NCBI GenBank assembly: GCA_963795485.1
Contig: CAWCIL010000008.1
Coordinates: 930,001-994,000, forward strand
DNA: 64,000 bases
Reading direction: 5' to 3'
Source: AP-15 sp963795485
GTDB taxonomy: Bacteria; Pseudomonadota; Alphaproteobacteria; ATCC43930; CGMCC-115725
Shown in pieces: positions 17,692 to 25,991 of this stretch. The notes below the pieces were generated by a model. That model did not search any database. It was not told the origin of the DNA and saw nothing but the letters and a program-made list of their open reading frames with translations. The stretch's first letter is position 1, and each line of letters opens with the position of its first letter. Both the position numbers and the translations under genes were made by a program.

Positions 17692-18318
17692 TCCCGCCTG
17701 CCGGATGATCCCGCCTGCCGTGATCCCGCCTGCGGTGGACTCGTCCGCTTCGACCGCTTGCGCCTGGACGTCGCCGGAAATCTGGCCGCCGCACTCGATC
17801 TCGATCTGGCCGTAGCGGAATCGTCCCGGAGACCCGGCCGGTGGCCTTGATCAGAAGGCGCTTGCGGACCGTCAGATTGCCCTCGAAGCGGCCGCGCACC
17901 TCGGCGTCCTCGATCGAGGCGGAACCCTTGAACAGGCCGCTCTCGGCGATCTCGACGTCGCGGCAATTGTTCAGATTGGCCTCGACGCTGCCTTCGATGA
18001 TCAGCTTGTCGCAGGAGTTGATCTCGCCCGAGAGGGTGATCTCGCGGCCGACGCTGAGCCGGCGCATTTCGCCGTCGGCTCTGGGCTGATTGGTCAGATC
18101 GACGGGCCGGCGCAGCCCGTCGCCGGGACGGTTGGGATCGCCGGGTCGGGCAAAATCGCCCGACCGCGCCAGTCGCCCGAGCGGGCCGGATCGCCGGCTC
18201 GGGCCAAATCGGGCGTGCGCGGCGGCATCGCCGGCGGCCTGATCGGGGCGGCCGCCGACGGCCCGGCCGGTCGGGCCGGCTTCATCGGAATGCCCAGATC
18301 GTCGGACGCATCTGCCAT
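17654..18318 (-). CDS. Bactofilin (polymer-forming cytoskeletal protein), frameshifted, C terminus uncertain
   Basis: The central beta-helix is clear: LSVGREITLSGEINSCDKLII, EGSVEANLNNCRDVEIAESG, LFKGSASIEDAEVRGRFEG, and then, after a shift near 17825, RYGQIEIECGGQISGDVQAQ. Bactofilins polymerise without nucleotide and scaffold envelope enzymes or stalks. The N terminus MADASDDLGIPMKPARPAG is in another frame and is joined by a shift between 18070 and 18190; its ATG at 18318 has GAGG upstream (ATG 18357, MFSRKRSE, is an alternative). The C terminus runs into a triplicated 14-bp repeat and, in its own frame, would read on to about 17560, overlapping nth. The stated end is that of an adjacent frame. 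Confidence 0.75.
17689..17734. repeat. Three near-tandem copies of a 14-bp sequence
   Basis: TGATCCCGCCTGCC occurs at 17689-17702 and 17706-17719, and with one change at 17721-17734. It lies at the convergent ends of nth and the bactofilin gene. The first copy supplies the nth stop codon, and on the other strand the copies encode a Gly/Ile-rich tail of bactofilin (AGGITAGGII). Confidence 0.85.
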
Positions 18319-18981
18319 TTTACGATCCTCTGTCTCGCTTCGCTTGCGGCTGAACATGGGTCGGACACCCGATTCGAGATGGTTCCGGGAAGATTGCTGC
18401 CGGGGGCCGGGCGGCCGGCTGCGGCCAGCCCGCGGCAACGCTTCGAAGGGATGCGCCATGAGGACCGCGGCGAACGCCGGCGCCGCCTGCGCCAGCTTGG
18501 CGAAGCGGAGGCAAACAACCCCGCGATTCGCCACGCCGCCGGGAGAGATGCGGCCGGCGAACCGGATTCGCACCATTTTCGCCGCCGCCGCGTCGAGGCG
18601 TCTCAGAGCGATCACTTCGAAGTACCCCCGCCGGAGAAGATATCCCCTCGGCGTCAAAAAGCGAATGAGATTTATTTCCCGATTTGGACGACTACGAGTG
18701 GCATGCCAAGCCGAACAGGAGCCGCTCGCCGGCGGCCGTGCTATCGCGCCTCGGCGAGGACCGGCGCGAACAGAGCCGATGACCAGAACGATCGTCTTGA
18801 TCGGCACCGGCGTTCGTGCTCTCCCTTGCGAAGCGGGGGTCAGTCTCGGCGCGAGGCCGTCCTCTCGCGATGATCGATGTCAATAAAAAACCCTAATCCG
18901 CCCGCTCGCTGTGCCCAATCGGGGCTGCGAGGACGACAACATGTCGAGGCGGGCGTCGGGGCAATCGGGGCGGTGAAGCAG
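18319..18981. other. Gene-free stretch between bactofilin and mlaA
   Basis: About 660 bases with no convincing gene. Open frames exist on both strands, but they have arginine-rich, low-complexity composition typical of shadows in GC-rich DNA and carry no domain. A short AT-rich patch near 18660-18690 may hold promoters for the divergent flanking genes. Confidence 0.45.
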
Positions 18982-19888
18982 GTGAGAGTGCTTGAAGCGC
19001 ACAGCAGCGTCGGGCTTAAGGCGCGGGCTAGCGCCGGCCGGCGGCAAATTCGGCTGATCGCGACGCGAACCGCGACCGCCGCGGCGATCGGCATCCTGCT
19101 CGGGTGCTGCGGCTGCACCGCGGGGCCGCGCGCTGCCGACGCCGACAACGATCCGGCCGAGCCGGTCAACCGCGCCATCTTCAAGGCCAATCTCGCGGCC
19201 GATCACGCCGTCGTCCGGCCGGTGGCGCAGGCCTATGTCGACCATGTCCCGGAAGCGGTCCGGCAGGGGGTTCGCAATGTCGTGCAAAACCTCAAGGAAC
19301 CGGCGAACGTGGTCAACGACCTGCTGCAAGGACATCTGGCGCAGGCCGGGCAATCGGTCGGGCGGCTCGCGGTCAATACCACGGTCGGGGCCGCGGGCGT
19401 CTTCGACGTCGCCAAGAAATGGGGCTTGCCGCCGCACAGCGCCGATTTCGGCGAGACACTCGCGCTCTGGGGGATCGGTGCCGGACCCTTCGTCGAGCTG
19501 CCGCTGCTCGGTCCGTCAAATCCGCGCGACGCGATCGGAACCGTGGTCGACCTCGCGCTGAACCCGCTGACTTATGTCGGAGGCCCGCCGGCGACCTATG
19601 CCGGCGTCGCCGCCGGAAGCGCCGACGTGGTCGACACGCGTGCCCGCCACTTGAAGGATCTGGACGAACTGGAGAAGAACTCGCTCGATTACTACGCCGA
19701 GCTGCGCAGCGTCTCTCGCCAGCACCGCGACGCCGAGATCGCGGCGGCGAAGGAAAAGCCGAAGCAAGGGCACGTCGACATCAGCTTTCCCGACGCCGCC
19801 AAGCCGCCGGGAGGGCAGCTGCCGGGAGGGCAGCCGCCAGGAGGGCAGCCCCCGGGAGGGCCGGGCTCCTGCCCGCGACCCGCCTTAG
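18982..19888 (+). CDS. mlaA: MlaA (VacJ) family outer-membrane lipoprotein
   Basis: Roughly 300 residues. A signal peptide leads into GILLGCCGC, a lipobox-like cysteine. Family landmarks follow: DPAEPVNRAIFKANLAADHAVVRP, QGVRNVVQNLKEPANVVNDLLQG, and FGETLALWGIGAGPFVELPLLGPS. It belongs to the Mla system, which removes phospholipids from the outer leaflet of the outer membrane. The start is uncertain among GTGs at 18973, 18982 and 18988 and ATG 18877. The C terminus carries four PPGGQ-type repeats; in the main frame the protein runs on to 20316, but a one-base shift gives a stop at 19888 (RAPARDPP), which is more plausible. Confidence 0.85.
19804..19863 (+). repeat. Four 15-bp units encoding PPGGQ at the MlaA C terminus
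   Basis: Units at 19804-19818, 19819-19833, 19834-19848 and 19849-19863 encode PPGGQ, LPGGQ, PPGGQ and PPGGP. This is a slippage-prone tandem repeat inside the coding region. Confidence 0.85.
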
Positions 19889-20145
19889 GCTATTGCTCCG
19901 GCGGCCGGGCGAGCGAAAATGGAAAAAATGCGTGCTGGCGCATCGCCGCCCTGCGTCCGGCGCACCCGGTCGCGCGTTGCCGCGTACTCTTCGAGCTCGG
20001 CGCGGTCGGCTGCCGGAACCGAAGCCTGGGTCGGCAGCACGCAGGCCGTCGGGCAGCGGGTGACGCCTCTCGTCCTGATGAATTCGGCGACCGCCGCCTC
20101 GCCGCCACGCTCGGAAACGATCTGTCCCGATTTCCTGCCGATCAT
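19885..20145 (-). CDS. Small conserved hypothetical protein
   Basis: 86 residues starting MIGRKSGQIVSERGGEAAVAE, followed by FIRTRGVTRCPTACVLPTQ and an acidic/basic tail. The sequence is compact and unlike a GC-rich shadow, and I recall similar small proteins of unknown function in alphaproteobacteria. Two cysteines (RCPTAC) are spaced C-x3-C. No membrane segment. It is convergent with mlaA, ends overlapping by about 4 bases. No function can be assigned. Confidence 0.5.
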   Translation of the reverse strand: MIGRKSGQIVSERGGEAAVAEFIRTRGVTRCPTACVLPTQASVPAADRAELEEYAATRDRVRRTQGGDAPARIFSIFARPAAGAIA

Positions 20146-20436
20146 CGCGTCCTGCCATTTCTGCCCGATTCGCCGCGCGAACCGGTACGTGCAGAACGGC
20201 TACTTGGTTGCGCGATCCGGCGGCGCCCATCTCGGATGTCGCCGAGGATTTCAGCCGGAACAACCGGCTGCGATTTAGTCGCCGGCGCCGGCAGGGAAAC
20301 CGGCAGCATCGAGTGACAGCGACCGCGCCGGGAACGCCGGCCGGAAACCTCGCCCGTATTCCCGATATGTTCGGCAGCCTGGATTCAGATGCGTTTGGCC
20401 GATCGGCTGACCGCGCCGGACCGGTCACCCGGCTTG

Positions 20437-21121
20437 CTATTGCGGCGTCGACCCTGCTACCGCGTCCGCCGGCGGCTGACGGTTTCGTGCCGATGAACAG
20501 CTCGACCGTCTCGTTTTCCGGCAGGGCTTCGCTCGGCGGCACCCGGCTTTGGTAGGGGATGCCGAATTTGGCAAAACCGTCGAGCAATATCTTTGTGGCG
20601 TCGGCGCCGCGGTTGCCGTCGTCGTAGACATTGATCCCCATCGCCCTGACGGCGCCGAAAATCGTCGTCGTCTCGGGCCCGCGCGCGTCCCAGCCTGCGG
20701 CCTTCAGAACATCGGCGATCTGCGTCGCATAGCGATAGGCCTCGACATCGCCGGGGACGCACGAGACCACGACCTTGTGGGCGCCGAATGGCCGCAGATA
20801 ATCGGCGAGCTTGGCGGCGGTGTCGGCGCTCACGGTGCGGCCGCGGGTGCTTTCCTTCAATTTTGCAATCTGATCCTCGAGCGTTTGGACCTGTGCGGCG
20901 AGCTCGCGGGACCGGTCGCCCCGAACCAGGCGCGCGATCCGGTCGGCGGCGGTGTGCGCCTGCCACGCGGCGGCGGCGACGGCGAGCGCGCCGAGCAGGG
21001 CCACGGCCGCCATTCGCCGTCGCCTGGCCGGCGGAGCGGCAGCGGGTGCGGCGGCCATGCTCAACGCCAAAATGCTCAGGATCAGCACGATCAGGGTTGG
21101 CAACCACGACGCAAAGGCCAC
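20437..21121 (-). CDS. Membrane-anchored coiled-coil protein with C-terminal LytR_C/SPOR-like domain
   Basis: About 228 residues. There is a helix at the N terminus (WLPTLIVLILSILALSMA), a second helix (AAVALLGALAVAAAAW), then a short coiled coil (RELAAQVQTLEDQIAKLKES). The C-terminal domain of about 110 residues (HKVVVSCVPGDVEAYRYATQ ... GINVYDDGNRGADATKILLDGF) ends in ENETVELFIGTKP. The main frame continues to 19781 in low-complexity sequence, so I end it at 20437, where a small shift gives a stop soon after the domain. Function unknown; it is last in a minus-strand run. The 290 bases before the next gene hold nothing recognisable. Confidence 0.55.
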
Positions 21122-21179
21122 CGGCCCTCGACATCAGACCCCCGTCCTGTCTCTTCGAAGAATCCGCGGTGCCGATCGG

Positions 21180-22461
21180 CTACTCGGCCGCGAGCGCCGC
21201 GTCGGCGGGCTCGGCGCCGCGCCCACTGATGCCGATGAACAGAACCATGACCGCCGCACCCATCAACAGCAGGCCCGCGAATATGAATGCTTCAAAGTAG
21301 GTGCCGAAAGCGGTGCGCGACACCCCGCCCAGATAGGCCGCCGTGGCGCTGCCGATCTGGTGGATCACGGTGATCCAGGCGACCATGATCCCGGTCTTCT
21401 CGGTCCCGACGATGCGGTTGAGCAGGCGCACGGTCGGCGGCACGCTGGCGATCCAGTCGAGGCCGTAAAACACCGCGAACAGCGGCAGCCCATAAATCGA
21501 CTGGCCGAAAGCGAACGGCAGATACATCAGCGCCAAGCCGCGCAGCCCGTAATACCAGGCGAGCAGCAGCCGGTTGTCCCACCGGTCGCTGAGCCAGCCC
21601 GACAAGGTCCCGCCGATAAAGCTGAACACGCCCGCCGCGGCGAGGACGCTGGCGCCGGCAATCTCGCTGAGGCCGTGATCGACGCAGGCCGGGATCAGGT
21701 GGGTCCCGATCAGCCCGTTGGTGGTGGCGCCGCAAACAAAGTAGCCGCCCGGCGATCAGCCAGAAATCGCGTTTGCCCGCACCTTCGCCCAGCGCGCGGA
21801 ACGCCACCGTCACAGGATTGCCGCGAATCGGCTCTTCGGGTCGCGGACCGCGCTCGTCGCCATAGGGCGCCAGCCCTAAATCGCCCGGCCGGTTGCGCAT
21901 CAGCAATGCAACCAGCGGAATAAAAACGACGACGATGCCGGCCAGGACCAGCGCCATCACGCGCCATCCGAAATCGCTGACGAGCACGGCGAGGTTGGGC
22001 AGAAACACCAGCTGACCGGCGGCGTTGGCGGCGGTCAGCACGCCGACGACCAGCCCCTGGCGGCGGCGGAACCAGCGCGCCGCAATATAGGCCGCGATGA
22101 AGGCGCCGATGACGCCGGTGCCGAGCCCGACGACCACGCCCCACAGCAACACCAGCTGCCACGCCTGGCGCATCGCCGGCGACAGCGCCACCGCCGCCGC
22201 GGTTACCGCCAGCGCCAGCGTCATCGTGCGGCGCACGCCAAAACGGTCCATAACCGCCGCGGCGAACGGGCCGACCAGCCCGTAAAGCAGCAGATTGATG
22301 CCGATCGCGAAGGATATCGTCGCGGGCGACCAGGAGAATTCGCGCTCGAGCGGCACGATCAGCACGCCCGGGGCGGCGCGCACCCCCGCGGTCAGCAGCC
22401 CGACCACGAAGGTGACGCCGGCGACGATCCAGGCGTAATGCAGCTTTTTCGCCGAACCCAT
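21180..22461 (-). CDS. MFS transporter (oxalate/formate or monocarboxylate type), one frameshift
   Basis: About 426 residues with twelve likely helices. The N terminus reads HYAWIVAGVTFVVGLLTAGVR, with EFSWSPATISFAIGINLL and DRFGVRRTM as MFS loop motif. The second half, in a shifted frame, contains FSFIGGTLSGWLSDRWDNR and FGLDWIAS-like VFYGLDWIASVPPTVRLLN. The join WLIAGGYFVCGATTNGLIGT needs removal of one base near 21755. The layout resembles the OFA/monocarboxylate MFS branch, so export or import of a small organic acid is likely. The gene is 32 bases downstream of ribB on the same strand, within a long minus-strand run. Substrate unknown. Confidence 0.8.
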
Positions 22462-22493
22462 CAGCGCTCCCCGGTTTACATCGCGATGCTCGG

Positions 22494-23579
22494 CTATTCG
22501 CCTTCGAGCGGCTCGGTCTCGATGATCTCGATGCCGAAGCCGGCGAGGCCGACATAGGTGCGCGACCGCGTCGCCAACAGCTGGATCGACGAGATCCGCA
22601 GATCACGCAGGATCTGCGCGCCGAGCCCGACTTCACGCCACTGCACATTGCGCTCGCGTTCCGACGGGGTGGTCTCCTCGCCAACGGTGGAGGCCGGCAC
22701 ACCCGAGGCGCCGTCGCGCAGATAGACCAGCACGCCCTGCCCGGCGGCCTTGAAATGGTCGAGGGCGGCGTGGATCGGCTTGGCCCCGCCGAACACGTCT
22801 TCAAGCACGTTGGCGCGATGCAGCCGGGTCGGAACCTTGGCGCCGTCGCCGATATTGCCGTAGACAAAGGCATAGTGATGCACCTTGTCGAACGGCGTCA
22901 CATAGGCGTAGCCGGCGAGCTCGCCGATCTCGCTCGCGACCTTGAACTCGGCGACCCGGGTCACCAGCTTTTCGCGCGCCTGGCGATAGGCGATCAAATC
23001 GGCGACCGAAATCCGCTTCAGCCTATACCGCTCGGCAAAGGCGGTGACCTGTGGCCCGCGCATGACGGTGCCGTCGTCATTGACCAGCTCGCAGATCGCC
23101 GCCACCGGCTCGAGATCGGCGAGCCGGCAGAAATCGATCGCCGCCTCGGTATGGCCGGAGCGCATCAGCACGCCGCCTTCCTTGGCGATCAGCGGAAAGA
23201 TGTGGCCCGGCCGGACAAAATCCGAGCGGCCGGCGTTGTTGTTGGCGAGGTTGCGGATCGTCGCGGTGCGGTCGTCGGCCGAAATGCCGGTCATTGTGCC
23301 GTGGCGGTAATCGACCGAGACGGTGAAGGCGGTGCCGTGGATCGCGTCGTTGTCGGCGACCATCGGCGCCAGGTGCAGCCGCCGCGCGATCTCGCCGGTC
23401 AAAGGCGCGCAGACGATGCCGCAGGTGTGGCGCACGATGAACGCCATCTTTTCCGGCGTCGCGTGGACCGCGGCGAGGATCAGGTCGCCCTCGTTCTCGC
23501 GGTCGTCATCATCGGTGACGACGACGATCTCGCCGGCGGCGAAGGCCTCGATCGCCTGGCGGACACGGGATTGCGGCAC
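22494..23579 (-). CDS. ribB: 3,4-dihydroxy-2-butanone-4-phosphate synthase with degenerate GTP-cyclohydrolase II-like domain (RibBX type)
   Basis: 361 residues. The N-terminal RibB domain is complete: VVVTDDDDRENEGDLILAA (acidic metal site), CGIVCAPLTGEIARRL, TAFTVSVDYRHGTMTGISADDRT, and SGHTEAAIDFCRLA. It converts ribulose 5-phosphate to the four-carbon riboflavin precursor. The C-terminal 150 residues align with RibA, but where RibA has the three zinc cysteines this protein reads HRANVLEDVFGGAKPIHAAL, with none, so GTP cyclohydrolase activity is probably lost. This matches the RibBX proteins described in proteobacteria. The GTG start at 23579 is set by GGAGG six bases upstream. A separate RibA should exist elsewhere. 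Confidence 0.93.
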   Translation of the reverse strand: MPQSRVRQAIEAFAAGEIVVVTDDDDRENEGDLILAAVHATPEKMAFIVRHTCGIVCAPLTGEIARRLHLAPMVADNDAIHGTAFTVSVDYRHGTMTGISADDRTATIRNLANNNAGRSDFVRPGHIFPLIAKEGGVLMRSGHTEAAIDFCRLADLEPVAAICELVNDDGTVMRGPQVTAFAERYRLKRISVADLIAYRQAREKLVTRVAEFKVASEIGELAGYAYVTPFDKVHHYAFVYGNIGDGAKVPTRLHRANVLEDVFGGAKPIHAALDHFKAAGQGVLVYLRDGASGVPASTVGEETTPSERERNVQWREVGLGAQILRDLRISSIQLLATRSRTYVGLAGFGIEIIETEPLEGE

Positions 23580-23605
23580 GTCGATCCTCCGCAGCGGCCG
23601 CTCGG

Positions 23606-24076
23606 CTAGGCGAAGCCGTTGGCGGCGAGAAATCTCGGGTTGGCCAGACGCAGCCTGGCGAGGGTCAGCCGCCACAGGATAGCGCGGGCGCGGGCCTCGC
23701 GCTGCGGCGAATTCGCGAAGGCGCCGATGCGTAGCTCGCGGGCAAAGCGGCCCAGCAGCTCAGCGAGCCTCCATGTCGGGTCCGTGCCGGCCCCCACCCT
23801 CCCGCTGGCGCGGGTCCCTCCCTCCCCCGTGGCCACGGGGGAGGGTTGGGGTGGGGGCCGACCCAACGTCTCGTCCCCGTACAGCAGCGCCAGGTCTCGG
23901 CATATGTCCTCGGCTAGCGCACCATCCGCCTCCGCCTCGCGTTCGGCGATTGCCATGCAATTGGCGACGAGGCGCGCCTCGAGCCGATACTCGGCAGGCA
24001 ACAGCGGCAGCAGGTCGTTCAACAAGACGTCGCGGGCCAGCGCCAGCAATGCCGGACCCTCGGGCAGATCATGCAT
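23606..24076 (-). CDS. DUF6285 family protein carrying an in-frame repeat insertion
   Basis: 156 residues. Both ends match the small helical DUF6285 proteins that accompany ACAD10-like phosphotransferases: LPLLPAEYRLEARLVANCMAIAERE at the N-terminal side and ARELRIGAFANSPQREARARAIL at the C-terminal side. Between them about 25 residues (PPPQPSPVATGEGGTRASG) are encoded by a palindromic intergenic repeat that sits in the gene without breaking the frame. The start overlaps the phosphotransferase stop (ATGCATGA), so the two are coupled. Function unknown; possibly a subunit or partner of the kinase. Confidence 0.75.
   Translation of the reverse strand: MHDLPEGPALLALARDVLLNDLLPLLPAEYRLEARLVANCMAIAEREAEADGALAEDICRDLALLYGDETLGRPPPQPSPVATGEGGTRASGRVGAGTDPTWRLAELLGRFARELRIGAFANSPQREARARAILWRLTLARLRLANPRFLAANGFA
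23791..23857. repeat. Palindromic repeat of the CCCTCTCCCC family inserted inside a gene
   Basis: Begins CCCCCACCCTCCCGC and ends TTGGGGTGGGGG, with a GTGGCCAC centre flanked by CCCCC and GGGGG. It is the same family as the repeats at 25909, 32883, 33293 and 45171, but this one lies inside the DUF6285 coding region in frame. Confidence 0.85.
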
Positions 24077-25140
24077 CGCCGGGCATCCCGCCGGGGTCGA
24101 GCAGCATCAGGATCTCCAGCTCGCATTCGCCGGCGCGGCGCCCGGTCAAGGCCAGATCGAGGCTGCGCTCGCCGCCGGAAATGTGGCGCTCGCTCTGCTG
24201 CAGCGCAATCACCGCCCAGCGCACGCTCGCCAGCACCTCCCAGAAATGCGCCCGAAGCGGGATCGATGACGGCGCCGCTCTGGCACTCATAGCCGAGGTA
24301 GAACGGCGCGCGGTCGGCGATGCCGCCGGCTTCGCGGTCGAGCCGGGCAAAGCGCCATCCCTTGCTGCAGAACCAGCCGATGTCCTCGTGCGGGTCGCCC
24401 CAGCCGGCGAATTCCCAGTCGAGGATGCCGGTTAATTCAGGGCCGTCGAGCAGGTAGTTGCCGGTGCGAAAATCATGGTGGCACAAGACGGGCGCCGCCG
24501 GCGGCGGTATGTGCGTTTCGAGCCAGCGGATGCCCCATTCCAGAACCGGCCGCGGCGAGGGATGCCGGTCGAGATCGGCGCGAAAGGCGGCAATTTGTTG
24601 CGCCGGTCCGGTTTCCTCATAGGGTGCGAGAAAGCCGAGATCGGGCCGCGGCGGCCCGATCCGGTGAATCCGGGCGAGCTCCCGACCGAGCCGCTCGGCG
24701 ATCGCGGGCAGTGCCGGGTCGAGCGCCGGATCGCGGGTGATGCGATGTGCGGCCGCGGTGCCGAGTGCCCGACGCATGATCAGGAACGGCTTGCCGAAGA
24801 CGGCCGAGTCGACTTCGGCAAAGAGCGGTTCCGGCACCGTCACCCCCGCCGCGAACGCCGCCTTCAGCACGGCGAATTCCTGCAGCCGGTCGAGGCTCGA
24901 CGGCACCCCGGTCATGGCCGCGGCGCGCAGCACCAGACGCTGCTCGCCGGTGAGCCTGCCGCCCAAGAAATTGGCGTCGAGCCCCCAATTCTCCTGGATC
25001 GAGCCGCCGCTGAGCGGGAAGAGTCCGGTGATTTCGCAGGATCGAGCTCCGCTCGCGGCGGCGAGGAACCGCGCCAATGCCGGCCGGCGGCCGTCGACGA
25101 CCGCGGCCGGGTCAGATCGCGGCGACCGCGTGCCCGCCAT
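24069..25140 (-). CDS. Aminoglycoside-phosphotransferase-fold kinase, ACAD10-like (one frameshift)
   Basis: About 356 residues. The kinase fold shows the catalytic loop LCHHDFRTGNYLLDG with its HxDxxxxN pattern, and the metal motif ILDWEFAGWGDPHEDIGW. The N-terminal ATP-binding lobe has LSGGSIQENWGLDA and RLVLRAAA. After DPASGA, near 24260, the frame changes and the C terminus continues RAHFWEVLASVRWAVIALQQ to 24069; one inserted base explains it. Such kinases with acyl-CoA dehydrogenase partners phosphorylate 4-hydroxyacyl-CoA-like substrates in fatty or aromatic acid breakdown. Its context (SDR, acyl-CoA ligase, DUF6285) fits that. The start overlaps the SDR end by about 29 bases. Confidence 0.85.
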
Positions 25141-25885
25141 CGACCGCGATCACCGCGCCGGTGATGTAGGCCCCCGCCGGCGAGGCCAGCAGCAGCATCG
25201 CGCCGTCGAGATCGTCGGCCTGGGCGACCCGGCGCAACGGGATGCGCGCGGCAAGCCTTTTGCCGGCCTCGCTCGCCAGGAACTGGCGGTTGAAATCGGT
25301 CTCGACATAGCCGGGTGCGAGGGCGTTGACCAGGATGCCGTGCCGCGCCAGCTCCATCGCCAGCACATGGGTCAGATGAATGAGCCCGGCCTTGGCCGCG
25401 CAATAGCTCGGCACCCGCGCAATGGTCCGCGACCCCAGCACCGAGGCGGTGTTGACGATCCGCCCCGGCCGTTGCCGGTCGACCAGATGGCGGGCGAATT
25501 CGCGGGCCATCAGCCAGGCGCCCTTCAGGTTGGTGTCGACGACGTAATCCCATTCCTCTTCGCTATGCTCGAGCACCGGCTTGGAGACGACGACCCCGGC
25601 ATTGTTGACGAGGAGGGTCAGCGGCCCGAGCCTGTCTTCGGCCTCGGCGATCGCAGCGGCGACGCTGTCGGAGCGGGTCACGTCGAGCACCACCGGCAGG
25701 CAGCGGCCGCCCTCCGCCTCGATCTCGCCCGCTGCTTCGGCGAGACGGTCGGCGCGCCGCGCGGCCAACGCCACCTCGGCCCCGGCAGCGGCCAGCAGCA
25801 ATGCCAGATGCCGCCCGATCCCGCTCGAGGCACCCGTCACCAGCGCCACCTGCCCGCTGAGGTCGAAGCTCGGCAGCGTAGTCAT
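25112..25885 (-). CDS. SDR-family oxidoreductase (FabG-like)
   Basis: 257 residues with a complete classical SDR set: TGASSGIGRHLALLL cofactor loop, NNAGVV, the serine in VNTASVLGS, and the YCAAKAGL catalytic tyrosine and lysine. The C terminus ends in the usual AYITGAVIAVDGGH. It should be an NAD(P)-dependent 3-hydroxyacyl or alcohol dehydrogenase. It sits between an acyl-CoA ligase and an ACAD10-like kinase, so a step of beta-oxidation-like catabolism is likely. Stop and start overlap the kinase gene. It is intact, unlike the SDR at 5620, which lacks the tyrosine. Confidence 0.93.
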   Translation of the reverse strand: MTTLPSFDLSGQVALVTGASSGIGRHLALLLAAAGAEVALAARRADRLAEAAGEIEAEGGRCLPVVLDVTRSDSVAAAIAEAEDRLGPLTLLVNNAGVVVSKPVLEHSEEEWDYVVDTNLKGAWLMAREFARHLVDRQRPGRIVNTASVLGSRTIARVPSYCAAKAGLIHLTHVLAMELARHGILVNALAPGYVETDFNRQFLASEAGKRLAARIPLRRVAQADDLDGAMLLLASPAGAYITGAVIAVDGGHAVAAI

Positions 25886-25908
25886 CTGAGCAAGGTTCCG
25901 CGGGGCAG

Positions 25909-25976
25909 CCCCTTACCCTCCCGCTCCGCGGGTCCCTCCCTCTCCCCGCTTGCGGGGAGAGGGCCGGGGTGAGGGG
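25909..25976. repeat. Palindromic intergenic repeat, CCCTCTCCCC family
   Basis: CCCCTTACCCTCCCGCTCC at the left and CCGGGGTGAGGGG at the right, with internal palindromes CCGCTCCGCGG and CTCTCCCCGC-TT-GCGGGGAGAG. It lies between the acyl-CoA ligase end and the SDR start, both on the minus strand, and may form a strong transcript hairpin. Confidence 0.85.
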
Positions 25977-25991
25977 CAGTTCGGCGAGCGA

